Origin: Prosthecobacter algae
GTDB taxonomy: Bacteria; Verrucomicrobiota; Verrucomicrobiia; Verrucomicrobiales; Verrucomicrobiaceae
Reading direction: 5' to 3'
DNA length: 64,000 bases
NCBI RefSeq assembly: GCF_039542385.1
Contig: NZ_BAABIA010000002.1
Location: 682,001 to 746,000, forward strand
In this document: one piece after another, positions 30,328-39,863 of the stretch
Position numbering within the stretch: position 1 is the first letter of the stretch
How the letters are laid out: each line of letters begins with the position of its first letter
Program-made: the position numbers and the translations under genes
The notes under the pieces: model-generated
What the model was told of the DNA's origin: nothing
Databases searched by the model: none
Seen by the model: the letters and a program-made list of their open reading frames with translations, nothing else

Positions 30328-33057
30328 TCACGTACTCTGCAGCACCAGCCGAAGCGAATCCAGACGGGGGCGGGCGGAGGCGATGGCTTCCTCCAGGGCG
30401 GTCATCTGGGTCTTTGCGGCTTCGATTTCCTCAGGACGCACGTGGTCGTTGATCTGGCGCAGGTCTTCCAGGCGATCGACTTCCGCCTGGAGTTGAGCCT
30501 TCATCGTCACGGTCGCCTCGGCAATGAGCTTGGCCATTTCGGCTTCGGCCAGCTTGCGGGACTTGCCCAGCATGGCAGGGAAGATTTTGCGTTTGATGCC
30601 GGCGTTTTCCAGCAGGCGCGTGGGGCTGCCTTTTTCGATCTTCGCGTGCATGTAGCCCGCGTCGTCACCCCGGTCTTTGTTGGTATGATCCACCACGATG
30701 CGGATGGGCACGGCAGACAGAAAACGGTCCACATGCAGAGCCGTGGGGGCGATGCATTCGACGACGAAATGAGTCTCCAAAATCAGGCCTTCGCTACCAG
30801 CGCTGCGCCAGAGGCCGAAGCTGCTGTTGCCACTTTCACTGCCTAACAAAAGATCCAACGCACCACGGACCATGGGGTGATCCTGGGTGAGGAAGGCCAT
30901 GTTTTCACGGGACAGAGCGCGGGTGCGGTCAAAGCTGGCCAGGAGACCTTCATCCGGCAGGGCAGGAAATTTGTCGGTGGTGAGGTGGGCCGGCATCAGC
31001 ACGTAGCTGCGGTTGCCATGCTCCTCCACATGCAGACCGAAGTGGTCCACAAGACGGATGAAGAACTCTTCAAACTCAGTGTCCGCATCTTGGGCGCGAA
31101 TGGCTTCGATAACGGCCTCGGCACGCTCCGGTTTGCAGGAGTTCAGCTCCAGCAGGCGGTCATGACCTTTTTCCAGTTTCGCGGTCACCAGCTTGCGCTG
31201 TTCCTGGGATTTTTTGATGAAGGCCTTCAGCGGAGCCGCCTTCATGGAGGCCAGCAGCGGGGCCAGTTCTTCGCGCAGGGACTCGACGATCTCCGTCGCG
31301 CCATGCAGGTTTTTCTCGAAGGCGTTCAGCCCCTCATGATACCAGCGGGCCAGCACTTCCTCCCCACTGGCCTTGATGTAAGGCACGTGAATGTGGATGG
31401 TCGTGGTCTGTCCGATGCGGTCCAGACGGCCGATGCGCTGCTCCAGCAATTCTGGATCTTCCGGCAGGTCAAAAAGCACAAGGTGATGCGCGAACTGGAA
31501 GTTGCGCCCCTCACTGCCGATCTCCGAGCACAGCAGGATGCGGGCCCCATCTTCCTCGGCAAAGTAGGCGGCCTGGCGGTCGCGCTGCATCAGCGTGAGA
31601 CCTTCATGGAAGAGGGCGGCATTGACGTTGATCTCATGCAGCAGCTTTTCATGCACCTGCTCGGCCAACTTGCGTGTGCGGCAGATCAGCAGGACTTTTT
31701 CTTCGCCCAGTTCCTTCAGCAGCTTGGCCAGCCATTTGACCTTGGCTTCCAAAGGCTCGTCCCCACCTGCCAGCGGCACCAGTTTGGCCTCACGCTCAGG
31801 GAAACCGGTGAGAGCGGCGCGGGTGTTGCGGAACATGACGCGGCCCGTGCCGAATTCATCGAGCAGGGAAGAGATCAGTTTTTCGCGGGCATCTTCAGCG
31901 CCTTTTTTTAGGGCGGTGAGTTGCTCTTTCAGGTGCGGCGACTTCCTAACAAAAAGTTTTTCATCCGCTGCCGTGAGGTTTTTGCCCGAGGCCAGACGAT
32001 CCATGGCCTTGGCCACTTCTTCGTAGTGACCGGACTCGGCGAGGAACTGCTCCAGGTCCGCATAACGATTTGAGTCGAGCAAACGCAGGCGGGCGAAGTG
32101 CCCTTCAGGTCCGAGCTGCTGCGGCGTCGCGGTGAGGAGCAGGAGTCCAGGGATCTTCGAGGTGAGATTTTCCACCAGCGAGTAGGAAGGGCTGACCTCC
32201 TGCGCACTCCATTCCAGGTGATGCGCTTCATCCACCACCAGCAGGTCCCAGCCCGCCTCGGCGGCCTGAGCGGCCCGGCTTTCGGAATTGGCCAAGAAGC
32301 TGGTACTGCAAAGGATGAGCTGGCTTTCCAGGAAGGGGTTGATGCCTTCTTCCTCGGTCTCCAGCACGTCGCAGCGATCTTCGTCGTAAATGGAAAAGGT
32401 CAGGTGGAAGCGACGGTAGAGCTCGACAAACCACTGATGCACCAGCGGCTCAGGCACCAGGATGAGGATGCGCTCGGCCCGTCCTGTAAGATGCAGGCGA
32501 TGCAGGATGAGGCTGGCCTCGATCGTCTTGCCCAGGCCCACTTCATCTGCCAGCAGCACGCGTGGCACCAAACGGCTGGCCACTTCATTGGCGATGTACA
32601 TCTGGTGCGGCAACAGGTCCACACGGCCCCCGCAGAAACCGCGAACGGTGGACTGGCGCATGGCCGCCCGGCGTTTCAGGGCCTCGATGCGCAGGTCGAA
32701 ATTTCGCAGCTCGTCGATCTGCCCAGCCATGAGACGATCCTCAGGCTTGCTAAAGCTGATGGTATCAGAAAGTTCGGCCTCGCTCACTTCACGGTCGGTG
32801 CCGATGTAAAAGAGCATGCCCTTGCGGTCTTCCACGGACTCCACTTCCAGCGTTTTGCCGTCGTGGGTTTTGATGGTGTCACCGGCCATGAAGTGTACAC
32901 GGCGGAGAGGGGCGGTCTTGATGGCGTACTGGCGATGCCCGCCTGCAGCCGGGAAAAAGATCTCCACCCGGCCGAATTCGGCCTTCATCACCACACCGAG
33001 TCCGAGTTCAGGTTCGCTATCGCTGACCCAGCGTTGTCCAGGGAGAGGTTGTTCCAT
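30328..33057 (-). CDS. rapA: RNA polymerase-associated SNF2-family ATPase RapA
   Basis: RapA recycles RNA polymerase after transcription using ATP-driven translocation. The 909-residue protein starts with the N-terminal Tudor-like segment (LPGQRWVSDSEPELGLGVV). The SNF2 helicase core follows: LADEVGLGKTIEASLIL (Walker A), VVDEAHHLEW (DEAH), LLLTATPQQLG (motif III), and the second RecA domain with ICRTRKLAEQVHEKL, CSEIGSEGRNFQFAHHLV and EQRIGRLDRIGQT (motif VI). The C-terminal 300 residues match the RapA-specific region (YVLMPAHLTTDKFPALPDEG). All core motifs look intact. Confidence 0.95.
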   Translation of the reverse strand: MEQPLPGQRWVSDSEPELGLGVVMKAEFGRVEIFFPAAGGHRQYAIKTAPLRRVHFMAGDTIKTHDGKTLEVESVEDRKGMLFYIGTDREVSEAELSDTISFSKPEDRLMAGQIDELRNFDLRIEALKRRAAMRQSTVRGFCGGRVDLLPHQMYIANEVASRLVPRVLLADEVGLGKTIEASLILHRLHLTGRAERILILVPEPLVHQWFVELYRRFHLTFSIYDEDRCDVLETEEEGINPFLESQLILCSTSFLANSESRAAQAAEAGWDLLVVDEAHHLEWSAQEVSPSYSLVENLTSKIPGLLLLTATPQQLGPEGHFARLRLLDSNRYADLEQFLAESGHYEEVAKAMDRLASGKNLTAADEKLFVRKSPHLKEQLTALKKGAEDAREKLISSLLDEFGTGRVMFRNTRAALTGFPEREAKLVPLAGGDEPLEAKVKWLAKLLKELGEEKVLLICRTRKLAEQVHEKLLHEINVNAALFHEGLTLMQRDRQAAYFAEEDGARILLCSEIGSEGRNFQFAHHLVLFDLPEDPELLEQRIGRLDRIGQTTTIHIHVPYIKASGEEVLARWYHEGLNAFEKNLHGATEIVESLREELAPLLASMKAAPLKAFIKKSQEQRKLVTAKLEKGHDRLLELNSCKPERAEAVIEAIRAQDADTEFEEFFIRLVDHFGLHVEEHGNRSYVLMPAHLTTDKFPALPDEGLLASFDRTRALSRENMAFLTQDHPMVRGALDLLLGSESGNSSFGLWRSAGSEGLILETHFVVECIAPTALHVDRFLSAVPIRIVVDHTNKDRGDDAGYMHAKIEKGSPTRLLENAGIKRKIFPAMLGKSRKLAEAEMAKLIAEATVTMKAQLQAEVDRLEDLRQINDHVRPEEIEAAKTQMTALEEAIASARPRLDSLRLVLQST

Positions 33058-33225
33058 TGAATAAAGAAAAAAGGGGGCCGCGATGGTAGGGGCTGTGCGA
33101 CGGAGTGCAAGGGGTTTACGATTTCACGCGAACTGCGTGTGACAGGAAGATCGGTTCAGGCCTCACACCCTCGCTTGCCCTCAGAGATGTCTGGGCTTAA
33201 CACTGAGATTCTCTTTTTTCCGACC

Positions 33226-34797
33226 GTGAAGCCTTACTACATCACCACCGCCATTGATTACACCAACGCACCGCCGCACATCGGCCATGCTTATGAAAAG
33301 GTGCTGGCGGATGTCATGGCCCGCTTTCAGCGGCAAAACGGCCGCGAGGTGTATTTCCTCACCGGGGTGGACCAGCACGGCCAGAAGGTGCAAAAGAGCG
33401 CCGAAAAAGCCGGACTTTCCCCTCAGGATTTCGTGGATGGAGTTACTCAGCATTTCACGGCCCTCTGGGACAAACTGAACGTGCGCTATGACGGCTGGGC
33501 CGCCACCACGGATCCCGTACACAAGCGTGTGGTGCAGGCCATGCTACAAAAGCTGCACGACTGCGGCCAACTCTACAAACAAGGTTATACCGGTTTTTAC
33601 AGCCTGCGTCAGGAGCAGTTCCTGACCGACAAGGAACGCGGCCCCGATGGCAAATTCGGCGAGGAGTGGGGCGAAGTGCAGGAGCTGGAAGAGGAGAACT
33701 GGTACTTCCGCCTCAGTGAGCACGTGGAGTGGCTGAAAGGCTACATCAAGAGCCATCCAGATTTCATCTTCCCTGCGCACCGCGCCAACGATGTGCTGAA
33801 CGCCCTGGAGGGCACTCCGCAGGATCTCTGCATCAGCCGCCCCATCGAGCGCCTGAGCTGGGGTATCCCCCTGCCCTTCGACGAGCGTTTTGTGAACTAC
33901 GTCTGGTTCGATGCCCTGACCAACTACATCAGCTTCGCCGGTTACATGGCGGACGAGTGTGGCAACCAGGGCCTGCCGGATTTCAGCACGCTGTGGCCTT
34001 CGGAAGCCCACGTCATCGGCAAGGACATCCTGGTTCCGGCTCACGCCGTTTACTGGCCGATCATGCTGCACGCCCTCGGTTTCAGCGATGAGCAGATCCC
34101 GCGCCTCATCGTCCACGGCTGGTGGAATGTGAAGGGATCCAAGATGAGCAAGAGCCTGGGCAATGTCATTGACCCGAATGTGCTCGCGGGCACCTTCACG
34201 CCGGATGGTCTGCGCTACTACCTGATGCGCGACATCTCCACCGGCTATGACAGCGACTTCAGCGATGAGCGCATCATCATGTCGTACAACAAGGAGCTCG
34301 CCGGCGGCCTGGGCAACTTGCTGAACCGCAGCATCAACATGGCGCAGAAATACCGCAACGGCGTGCTGTCCCCAGGCAGCTATGACGATGCGGAGAATGC
34401 CGCGCTGCGCCAAGTGGTGGAGCAGGCCACACCGGAATACGTCAAGCAGATGGAAGGCTGGGTCATGGACGACGGCATCGCCGCCGCATGGAAGATCGTC
34501 TCCGCCGCGAATGCGTATGTGGACAGCACCAAGCCCTTCTCCCTGGCCAAGGATCCCGCGAATGCGGCCCGCCTGGACAGTGTGCTGTATCATTTGGCTG
34601 AGGCCTGGGTGCATGTGAGCGTCCTGCTGAACCCCATCATGCCCGATGCCATGGCTGCTGCCCGCGCCCAGATCGGCTGGCAGATGCCGGAAGGCTTCCA
34701 GTTCAGCGACCTGAAGTGGGGCATGCTGAAGGAGGGTCACCAGCTCGGCACGCCTGTGCCGCTCTTCCCACGCCTGGATACCCCCGCGGCTGAGTAA
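33226..34797 (+). CDS. metG: Methionine--tRNA ligase
   Basis: MetRS charges tRNA-Met. The likely start is the GTG at 33226 (VKPYYITTAIDYTNAPPHIG), where family members begin, giving 523 residues; ATG codons at 33187 and 33139 would add 13 or 29 unconserved residues. The HIGH motif is in PPHIGHAYE and KMSKS in GSKMSKSLGNVID. The connective peptide contains YTGFYSLRQEQFLTDKERG, where zinc-binding enzymes have a Cys pair; no CxxC is present, so it belongs to the zinc-free type. It lacks the C-terminal tRNA-binding EMAP-like domain. The gene for an AEC transporter follows. Confidence 0.94.
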   Translation: MKPYYITTAIDYTNAPPHIGHAYEKVLADVMARFQRQNGREVYFLTGVDQHGQKVQKSAEKAGLSPQDFVDGVTQHFTALWDKLNVRYDGWAATTDPVHKRVVQAMLQKLHDCGQLYKQGYTGFYSLRQEQFLTDKERGPDGKFGEEWGEVQELEEENWYFRLSEHVEWLKGYIKSHPDFIFPAHRANDVLNALEGTPQDLCISRPIERLSWGIPLPFDERFVNYVWFDALTNYISFAGYMADECGNQGLPDFSTLWPSEAHVIGKDILVPAHAVYWPIMLHALGFSDEQIPRLIVHGWWNVKGSKMSKSLGNVIDPNVLAGTFTPDGLRYYLMRDISTGYDSDFSDERIIMSYNKELAGGLGNLLNRSINMAQKYRNGVLSPGSYDDAENAALRQVVEQATPEYVKQMEGWVMDDGIAAAWKIVSAANAYVDSTKPFSLAKDPANAARLDSVLYHLAEAWVHVSVLLNPIMPDAMAAARAQIGWQMPEGFQFSDLKWGMLKEGHQLGTPVPLFPRLDTPAAE

Positions 34798-34832
34798 ACC
34801 CGATGCCGCAGGGCACCTTCGCGCCTCCCCCC

Positions 34833-35774
34833 ATGCTCGACTTTGCCAGCATCCTCACCGTCGTTCTGCCCGTGTACCTCACGATGGCCACGGGCGCGGC
34901 GGCGAGAAAGCTGCGCATCCTTCCTCAAGAAGCGGATGCCGGGCTGATGCGGCTTGCCATCACCATCCTCACGCCGTGCCTCATCCTGGAACGGGTGGTG
35001 GGGAATGAGGCGGTGATGAAACCCGGCCCGGTCATCGTGGCCGCCAGCCTGGGTTTTGGCCTTGTCGTATTGGGCCTCGCGATTTCTTATTTTGTCGCCC
35101 CCCTCATCGGCTTGAAGCTGCATGAGGGCCGCCGCACCTTTGCGGTGTCCTGCGGTCTACAGAACTATGGTTTTGTGGCCATCCCCATCGTCACCGCCCT
35201 GTTTCCTGAGAAGGGCACGCTGGGCGTTATGTTTACCTTTACGTTAGGCGTGGAACTGGCCTGCTGGACCGCCTGTGTTGGCCTGCTCACCGGTCTGGAC
35301 AAGGCCCCATGGAAACTGGCGCTGAACCCGCCCGTGATCACCATTTTGCTCGCGTTGCTGCTGAACTTCAGCGGCCTGCATGGTTACATTCCAGAGGTGG
35401 TGCATCTCACCCTAGGCATGATGGGGGCCTGTGCCGTGCCACTGGCGGTCATGATCATTGGGGCCTCCATTGCGGACATCTGGGGGCAGGAGCGCATGCG
35501 CTGGTCCATCGCCGTCATGGCCCCAGTGCTTAGGCTGGCGATCATCCCCCTGGCCTTCCTTGCGGCTGCCATGTACCTGCCGCTGGAGCTTCAGCTCAAA
35601 CGCATCCTCATCGTTCAGGGGGCCATGCCCAGTGCGGTGTTCAGCATCATGATCGCCCGCCACTACGGCGGCCACGCGCCCACCGCCGTACAGTGCGTGC
35701 TGGCCACCACCATTGTCAGCTTGGCCACCGCCCCGATCCTCATTGCCTGGGCGCTGAAACTGCTGAACCTCTGA
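34833..35774 (+). CDS. AEC (auxin efflux carrier) family transporter
   Basis: The ATG at 34833 gives 313 residues with about ten hydrophobic segments. The AEC hallmarks are the N-terminal PVYLTMATGAAARK, the paired RLAITILTPCLILERVVGN, GLQNYGFVAIPIVTALFP and the C-terminal GAMPSAVFSIMIARHYG. The family exports organic anions or auxin-like compounds; the substrate is unknown. An upstream ATG at 34803 would add ten residues. It starts 35 bases after metG and may be transcribed with it. Confidence 0.87.
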   Translation: MLDFASILTVVLPVYLTMATGAAARKLRILPQEADAGLMRLAITILTPCLILERVVGNEAVMKPGPVIVAASLGFGLVVLGLAISYFVAPLIGLKLHEGRRTFAVSCGLQNYGFVAIPIVTALFPEKGTLGVMFTFTLGVELACWTACVGLLTGLDKAPWKLALNPPVITILLALLLNFSGLHGYIPEVVHLTLGMMGACAVPLAVMIIGASIADIWGQERMRWSIAVMAPVLRLAIIPLAFLAAAMYLPLELQLKRILIVQGAMPSAVFSIMIARHYGGHAPTAVQCVLATTIVSLATAPILIAWALKLLNL

Positions 35775-35850
35775 GACACGCTTCGAAACTTTCTGTTAGT
35801 CCCTGTGACGAAAGCCTTTCAGACACCCGCATTCACAGACTTCCAGGGAG

Positions 35851-35888
35851 AAAAAAAGCGCGCCCCACACCAGGTGCAGAACGCGCTC
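35851..35888 (-). terminator. Rho-independent terminator for the beta-helix protein gene
   Basis: On the minus strand GAGCGCGTT pairs with the GGCGCGCT segment across a loop and is followed by seven T residues. It begins about 20 bases past the stop of the gene at 35907. Confidence 0.65.
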
Positions 35889-35906
35889 ACTCATCAATTC
35901 AGCTTA

Positions 35907-38900
35907 TCAAGGCGAGATTAGCTGGCTGCTACTGCCATCGGTGAAGATGACGTTCATCAGGATGCGGCCATTGCTGTCCATCACTGGCTGTTCCCAGCGG
36001 CGATCCGTCTGGCCTGAGCCTGGGAAGTCAATCGCCTGAATCGTCTTGGCTCCCTGGGTGGTGGTGATGACATCTCCAGAGCGCAGCACCAGGGACAGCC
36101 CGCCACCATTGGCACCTTCGCACCAAAGGCCCTGGTTATTCGCACTGGTGACCCCCGGACCGGTGATGATCCCCAGGAATGCCGCCTGCTCCTGACCGCC
36201 GACGAGTGGCAAGTCAAAACCAGTGAAAGTCGCACCCGCGACACCCGGAGCTGCATCGCCTACTTTGACGATCAGCTCCATCGTGCCTGAAGTGTTGGCA
36301 TAGATACCGTGGACGTCCGTAGGCGCGGCACTGGTGCCATTGCCATCCATGTCCACCCAGCCCTTCCAGGCCCCGCGGTTGCCATTGCTCAGCCAGCCGC
36401 CCCAGACGTTGCCAACTTTCTGTGTCGCCGTGAGGCCCGTCACCGTGGCATTCGTATCGCCGCGACGGAGGATGCAGGTGAAGCTGGCCGGATTGGCCGC
36501 ATCGCCGAACCAGATACCGTCATTGCGGAGGCTGGCGCTGTTGTCGCCATTCGCATTCAGCATCGCGCGGAAGGCGATGCGGCCATTGCTGCCGATGGAA
36601 GGGCGCTGGATCCTGCTGAAGGTAGCTCCACCGGTACCAGGGGCGATGTCATCGGCCCTCAGCACCTTCGCCAAACTGCCGCCGACTGGCTGGTACCAAA
36701 GGCCTTCCTTGTTGCCAGGCTTTGTCAGTGCGGCAAAGACCAGGTTCCCTGTAGCATCCATGCGAGCAGGGTCTGAATAGCTGCCGGCGATGTTGCCAAA
36801 CTGCAGGGCGGTGCCAGGAGCCGGGCTGTTTTCGCGGGCCACCACCTGAACGGAGACCGCAGCGCCACTGATGCTAGCGCGAAGGATGGCGGTATCCGTG
36901 CTGGCTCCTTTGAAGGTAACGGAGAAGGCTGTTTCGCCCGTCGTCGCACCCGTGGTAGCCGTGGCATAAGCCCCTGTGGCCAGACGGCCCACCAGGACGC
37001 CCGCCAGACCTGGAACCGCATCTCCTTCACGAAGGACGAGGCTAAGCCCGCCGCCTCCGACTTCACTCCAGATGCCCGTGTCGTCGTTCACAGTCACACC
37101 GCCGACGCCAATGCGCAGGCTGGCCAGGATGGTGATCTCCCCCGCATCTGTGATGGCAGGGACGATAGGCAGATAGTCAAAAACGGTCCCTACAATGTCT
37201 GGCACCACCGTGCCCGTGCGGGCTATCAGGCTCAAGCCGCTGCCGGTGCGCTTCCAGATGCCCTGGGAATTGTTCAAAGTCACTGCCGGCAACCCCGTGC
37301 CCACCTGCAGAGAGCCAGGGAAAACCAGATCACCGTTTTCCGCAAAGAAGCCCCCGCGACGAAGAATGTCGAAGTTGCCAATGTTGGTTGTGCCATCCGT
37401 TCCTGGAGCGCCATTACCCGTCACCGTATCTCCGAGCAACGAACTGACTGGCACCGTCACCGATCCGGAACTCGCTTCTGCCGCAATGTCCACCGTGGCG
37501 GAGGTCGGCGAACCGAGGGCCACCCCTGGGCTGCCACCTGTCACGGCGGTGAGAGTGACGATCACCGTTTCAAGAACTTCTGAGGGATTCGCATCGTTGA
37601 GCACATCCACCACGATGTCTGCCGTGAGCTGACCAGCCAGAATGGTGACGCTGCCGGAAAGAGCGGTGTAATCCGTACTGGGAGTCGCCGTGCCAGTCAC
37701 GCTGTAGCTGAGGACGGTGTCGCTGGCGCTGACCACGGACTGGGTGACACGCAAGAGACCATCTTGCGGCACAGCCAGTTCGCCGCCGTCATTGATCTTT
37801 GCGATGCTGACGGTCGCCGTGTCGTCATTGGTGATGGTGGAGGTCGCCGTGCCAGTGGCGATGGTGTAAAGCGCAGCCGGATTGCTGAGGACCACTTCAA
37901 AGGTTTCGTTGTTTTCCACGAGGGAGTCGTGACTGACATTGATCACCGTGACTGGGGCCGAGATTTGCCCATCCGCAATCGTGACTGTGCCGCTGGGGAA
38001 AGTGCCACCAAAGTCAGCCGCATTGGCCGGATTCACGCCGGAGCCGATGACGGTGTAGTCCACCGTGGTCGCTCCCACCGTGGAGCCTATGCGGCTCACG
38101 GTGAAGTTGAAGGCGGTGCTCGTACCGCCCGTGCCCTCATCGGCAGTTACTGTATTCGCAAGGATGTTGAACCCGCGTTCTACTTCCAGGGCACCGATGT
38201 CCACAACACCTACAGCACGTAAAAAGCCGCTGCCGCGCTGATCAAAGGCGGGCAGTTCCCCTTCCGCGAAGGTTGAAACCGTGACCGTGAGTCCGCCTAC
38301 GGTGTTGCTAATCAGCTCAGGCTGGTTGGCAGCCGCCAGAATACCGGTGAAAGTGACCACATAGCGTGTACCGATTCGTTGCACCACAACGTTGCCAAGG
38401 CCCACGGCGGGGAGAGCTTCAAGTGCAGCCTGGACGACCGCTGCTGTGGAGGTGCCAGACAACGAAGAAGTGGTCTGGCCATTAAACGTCAGCGTGAAGG
38501 TGCCCCCTGAGTTGTTGCTCAAAAACACGCTCTGGGTCTCTGATGGGGTCGCGCCGACATTGATCGCTGGGCTGCCCTGCAACAAAGCATGAGTCTGTGT
38601 GGGCCCTCCATTGTCACTGAGCACGCCGACGAGTGGGTCCACAGGAACACCAGCGGTTCCAAGGATGTTCCCATTCGTCCCATTCGAAATGCCTGTGATA
38701 TCGCTATCTGAGCCAATCAGGTTGTTGGAGCTCGCCTCAAGGATCGGGCCGTTAACATCAGAACGGGTCGTGCTAGGAAAACCACCAATGTAGTTATCAG
38801 CCACCAAGCAGTTGTTCAGAAGCAAAGGAACACCCGAGGCCACACTGATTCCCCCGCCTGTCCCGGTAACGGCCCGGTTATTGGTGATCGTACAATGGTT

Positions 38901-39665
38901 CAGCACCAGAAGATTCCCGATACCCGTTTGAATCCGGATAGCACCACCACCAGTGGCTGCGGCGGTATTGCCTGAGAAGGTGCAGTTCGTGAAAAAACTG
39001 GCGACGCCTGCACCGGAATTGCGATAGCAAGCCCCGGATGTATCGGCGAGCTGGCCGCTGAAAGTCGTGTTCGAGATCCTGTTGGTCACGGCGGCTGATT
39101 CAATCCCGGCACCGCCAGTCGAGCTACTCGTGGCATTGGCAATGAACGACGATCTATCGATCGTTATTGTCCCTCCACCGCCCTGATGCAAAATTCCACC
39201 ACCCGTGGCACTACTGACGTTGTTGGAAATCACACACTGGAAGAGCGTAAGATTACAGGTCGAACCGATCAACAGGCCCGCTCCACCAGTGTCGGAACCA
39301 TTGCTCACCGTCACATCCCGCAGCGTGAAGGAAGCTCCTCCGCTCACCACCCAAACACGGACTGAGTTGTTGCCGGAAATCGTCACCAAGCCAGCGCCAG
39401 GCCCCTGAACGGTCATGGAAGTGGTCACCGATAAGCTGGAGGCCAACGTGATGACCTGAGGTGTGGCGAATGCTGCGGCATCAAAGGTGATGGTGGGATT
39501 ACCACCCGCAACGTTCGCATCAGCGATCGCCTGACGTAGCGAGCCAGCACCACTATTATTGCCATTGCTAACAACAAAGGTGGGCACCTGCCCATGCAGC
39601 GCCCCCGCCATGAGTAACAGAAAAAAGACGGATTTTAACAACTTATCGGTTAATGAACGGGTCAT
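35907..39665 (-). CDS. Large secreted beta-helix, Calx-beta and DUF7453-type protein
   Basis: This is a 1252-residue exported protein. A signal peptide (SVFFLLLMAGALHG) leads into FVVSNGNNSGAGSLRQAIAD, typical of right-handed parallel beta-helix proteins, and many short Ser/Thr/Asn-rich repeats run to about residue 480. Residues about 500-740 hold Calx-beta-like segments (VDYTVIGSGVNP, YSVTGTATPSTDYTALSG). From about 760 onward, repeats such as NLVFAALTKPGNKEGLWYQ and LSLVLRSGD resemble the tandem-repeat DUF7453 of PVC bacteria. There is no PEP-CTERM or autotransporter domain, so it is probably released or attached by an unrecognised signal. The upstream 39666-39863 is AT-rich, with no gene seen. 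Confidence 0.85.
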   Translation of the reverse strand: MTRSLTDKLLKSVFFLLLMAGALHGQVPTFVVSNGNNSGAGSLRQAIADANVAGGNPTITFDAAAFATPQVITLASSLSVTTSMTVQGPGAGLVTISGNNSVRVWVVSGGASFTLRDVTVSNGSDTGGAGLLIGSTCNLTLFQCVISNNVSSATGGGILHQGGGGTITIDRSSFIANATSSSTGGAGIESAAVTNRISNTTFSGQLADTSGACYRNSGAGVASFFTNCTFSGNTAAATGGGAIRIQTGIGNLLVLNHCTITNNRAVTGTGGGISVASGVPLLLNNCLVADNYIGGFPSTTRSDVNGPILEASSNNLIGSDSDITGISNGTNGNILGTAGVPVDPLVGVLSDNGGPTQTHALLQGSPAINVGATPSETQSVFLSNNSGGTFTLTFNGQTTSSLSGTSTAAVVQAALEALPAVGLGNVVVQRIGTRYVVTFTGILAAANQPELISNTVGGLTVTVSTFAEGELPAFDQRGSGFLRAVGVVDIGALEVERGFNILANTVTADEGTGGTSTAFNFTVSRIGSTVGATTVDYTVIGSGVNPANAADFGGTFPSGTVTIADGQISAPVTVINVSHDSLVENNETFEVVLSNPAALYTIATGTATSTITNDDTATVSIAKINDGGELAVPQDGLLRVTQSVVSASDTVLSYSVTGTATPSTDYTALSGSVTILAGQLTADIVVDVLNDANPSEVLETVIVTLTAVTGGSPGVALGSPTSATVDIAAEASSGSVTVPVSSLLGDTVTGNGAPGTDGTTNIGNFDILRRGGFFAENGDLVFPGSLQVGTGLPAVTLNNSQGIWKRTGSGLSLIARTGTVVPDIVGTVFDYLPIVPAITDAGEITILASLRIGVGGVTVNDDTGIWSEVGGGGLSLVLREGDAVPGLAGVLVGRLATGAYATATTGATTGETAFSVTFKGASTDTAILRASISGAAVSVQVVARENSPAPGTALQFGNIAGSYSDPARMDATGNLVFAALTKPGNKEGLWYQPVGGSLAKVLRADDIAPGTGGATFSRIQRPSIGSNGRIAFRAMLNANGDNSASLRNDGIWFGDAANPASFTCILRRGDTNATVTGLTATQKVGNVWGGWLSNGNRGAWKGWVDMDGNGTSAAPTDVHGIYANTSGTMELIVKVGDAAPGVAGATFTGFDLPLVGGQEQAAFLGIITGPGVTSANNQGLWCEGANGGGLSLVLRSGDVITTTQGAKTIQAIDFPGSGQTDRRWEQPVMDSNGRILMNVIFTDGSSSQLISP

Positions 39666-39863
39666 ATGCCCGTTCTATACCCGCAATTGCCAAAGATGTG
39701 ACAATCTTAGCAAAAATAACCTCGCAATAATGCGTAAGCAAAATGCAAATTATTGAACTGATACTAAGCTGCAAAAGCTCTTCGAGACCTTCTCTGGCTA
39801 AACATTAAGCTCAGAAGACATCTATGACAATTGGCGTGCGACAAGCCCCCAAAGCTACGAACG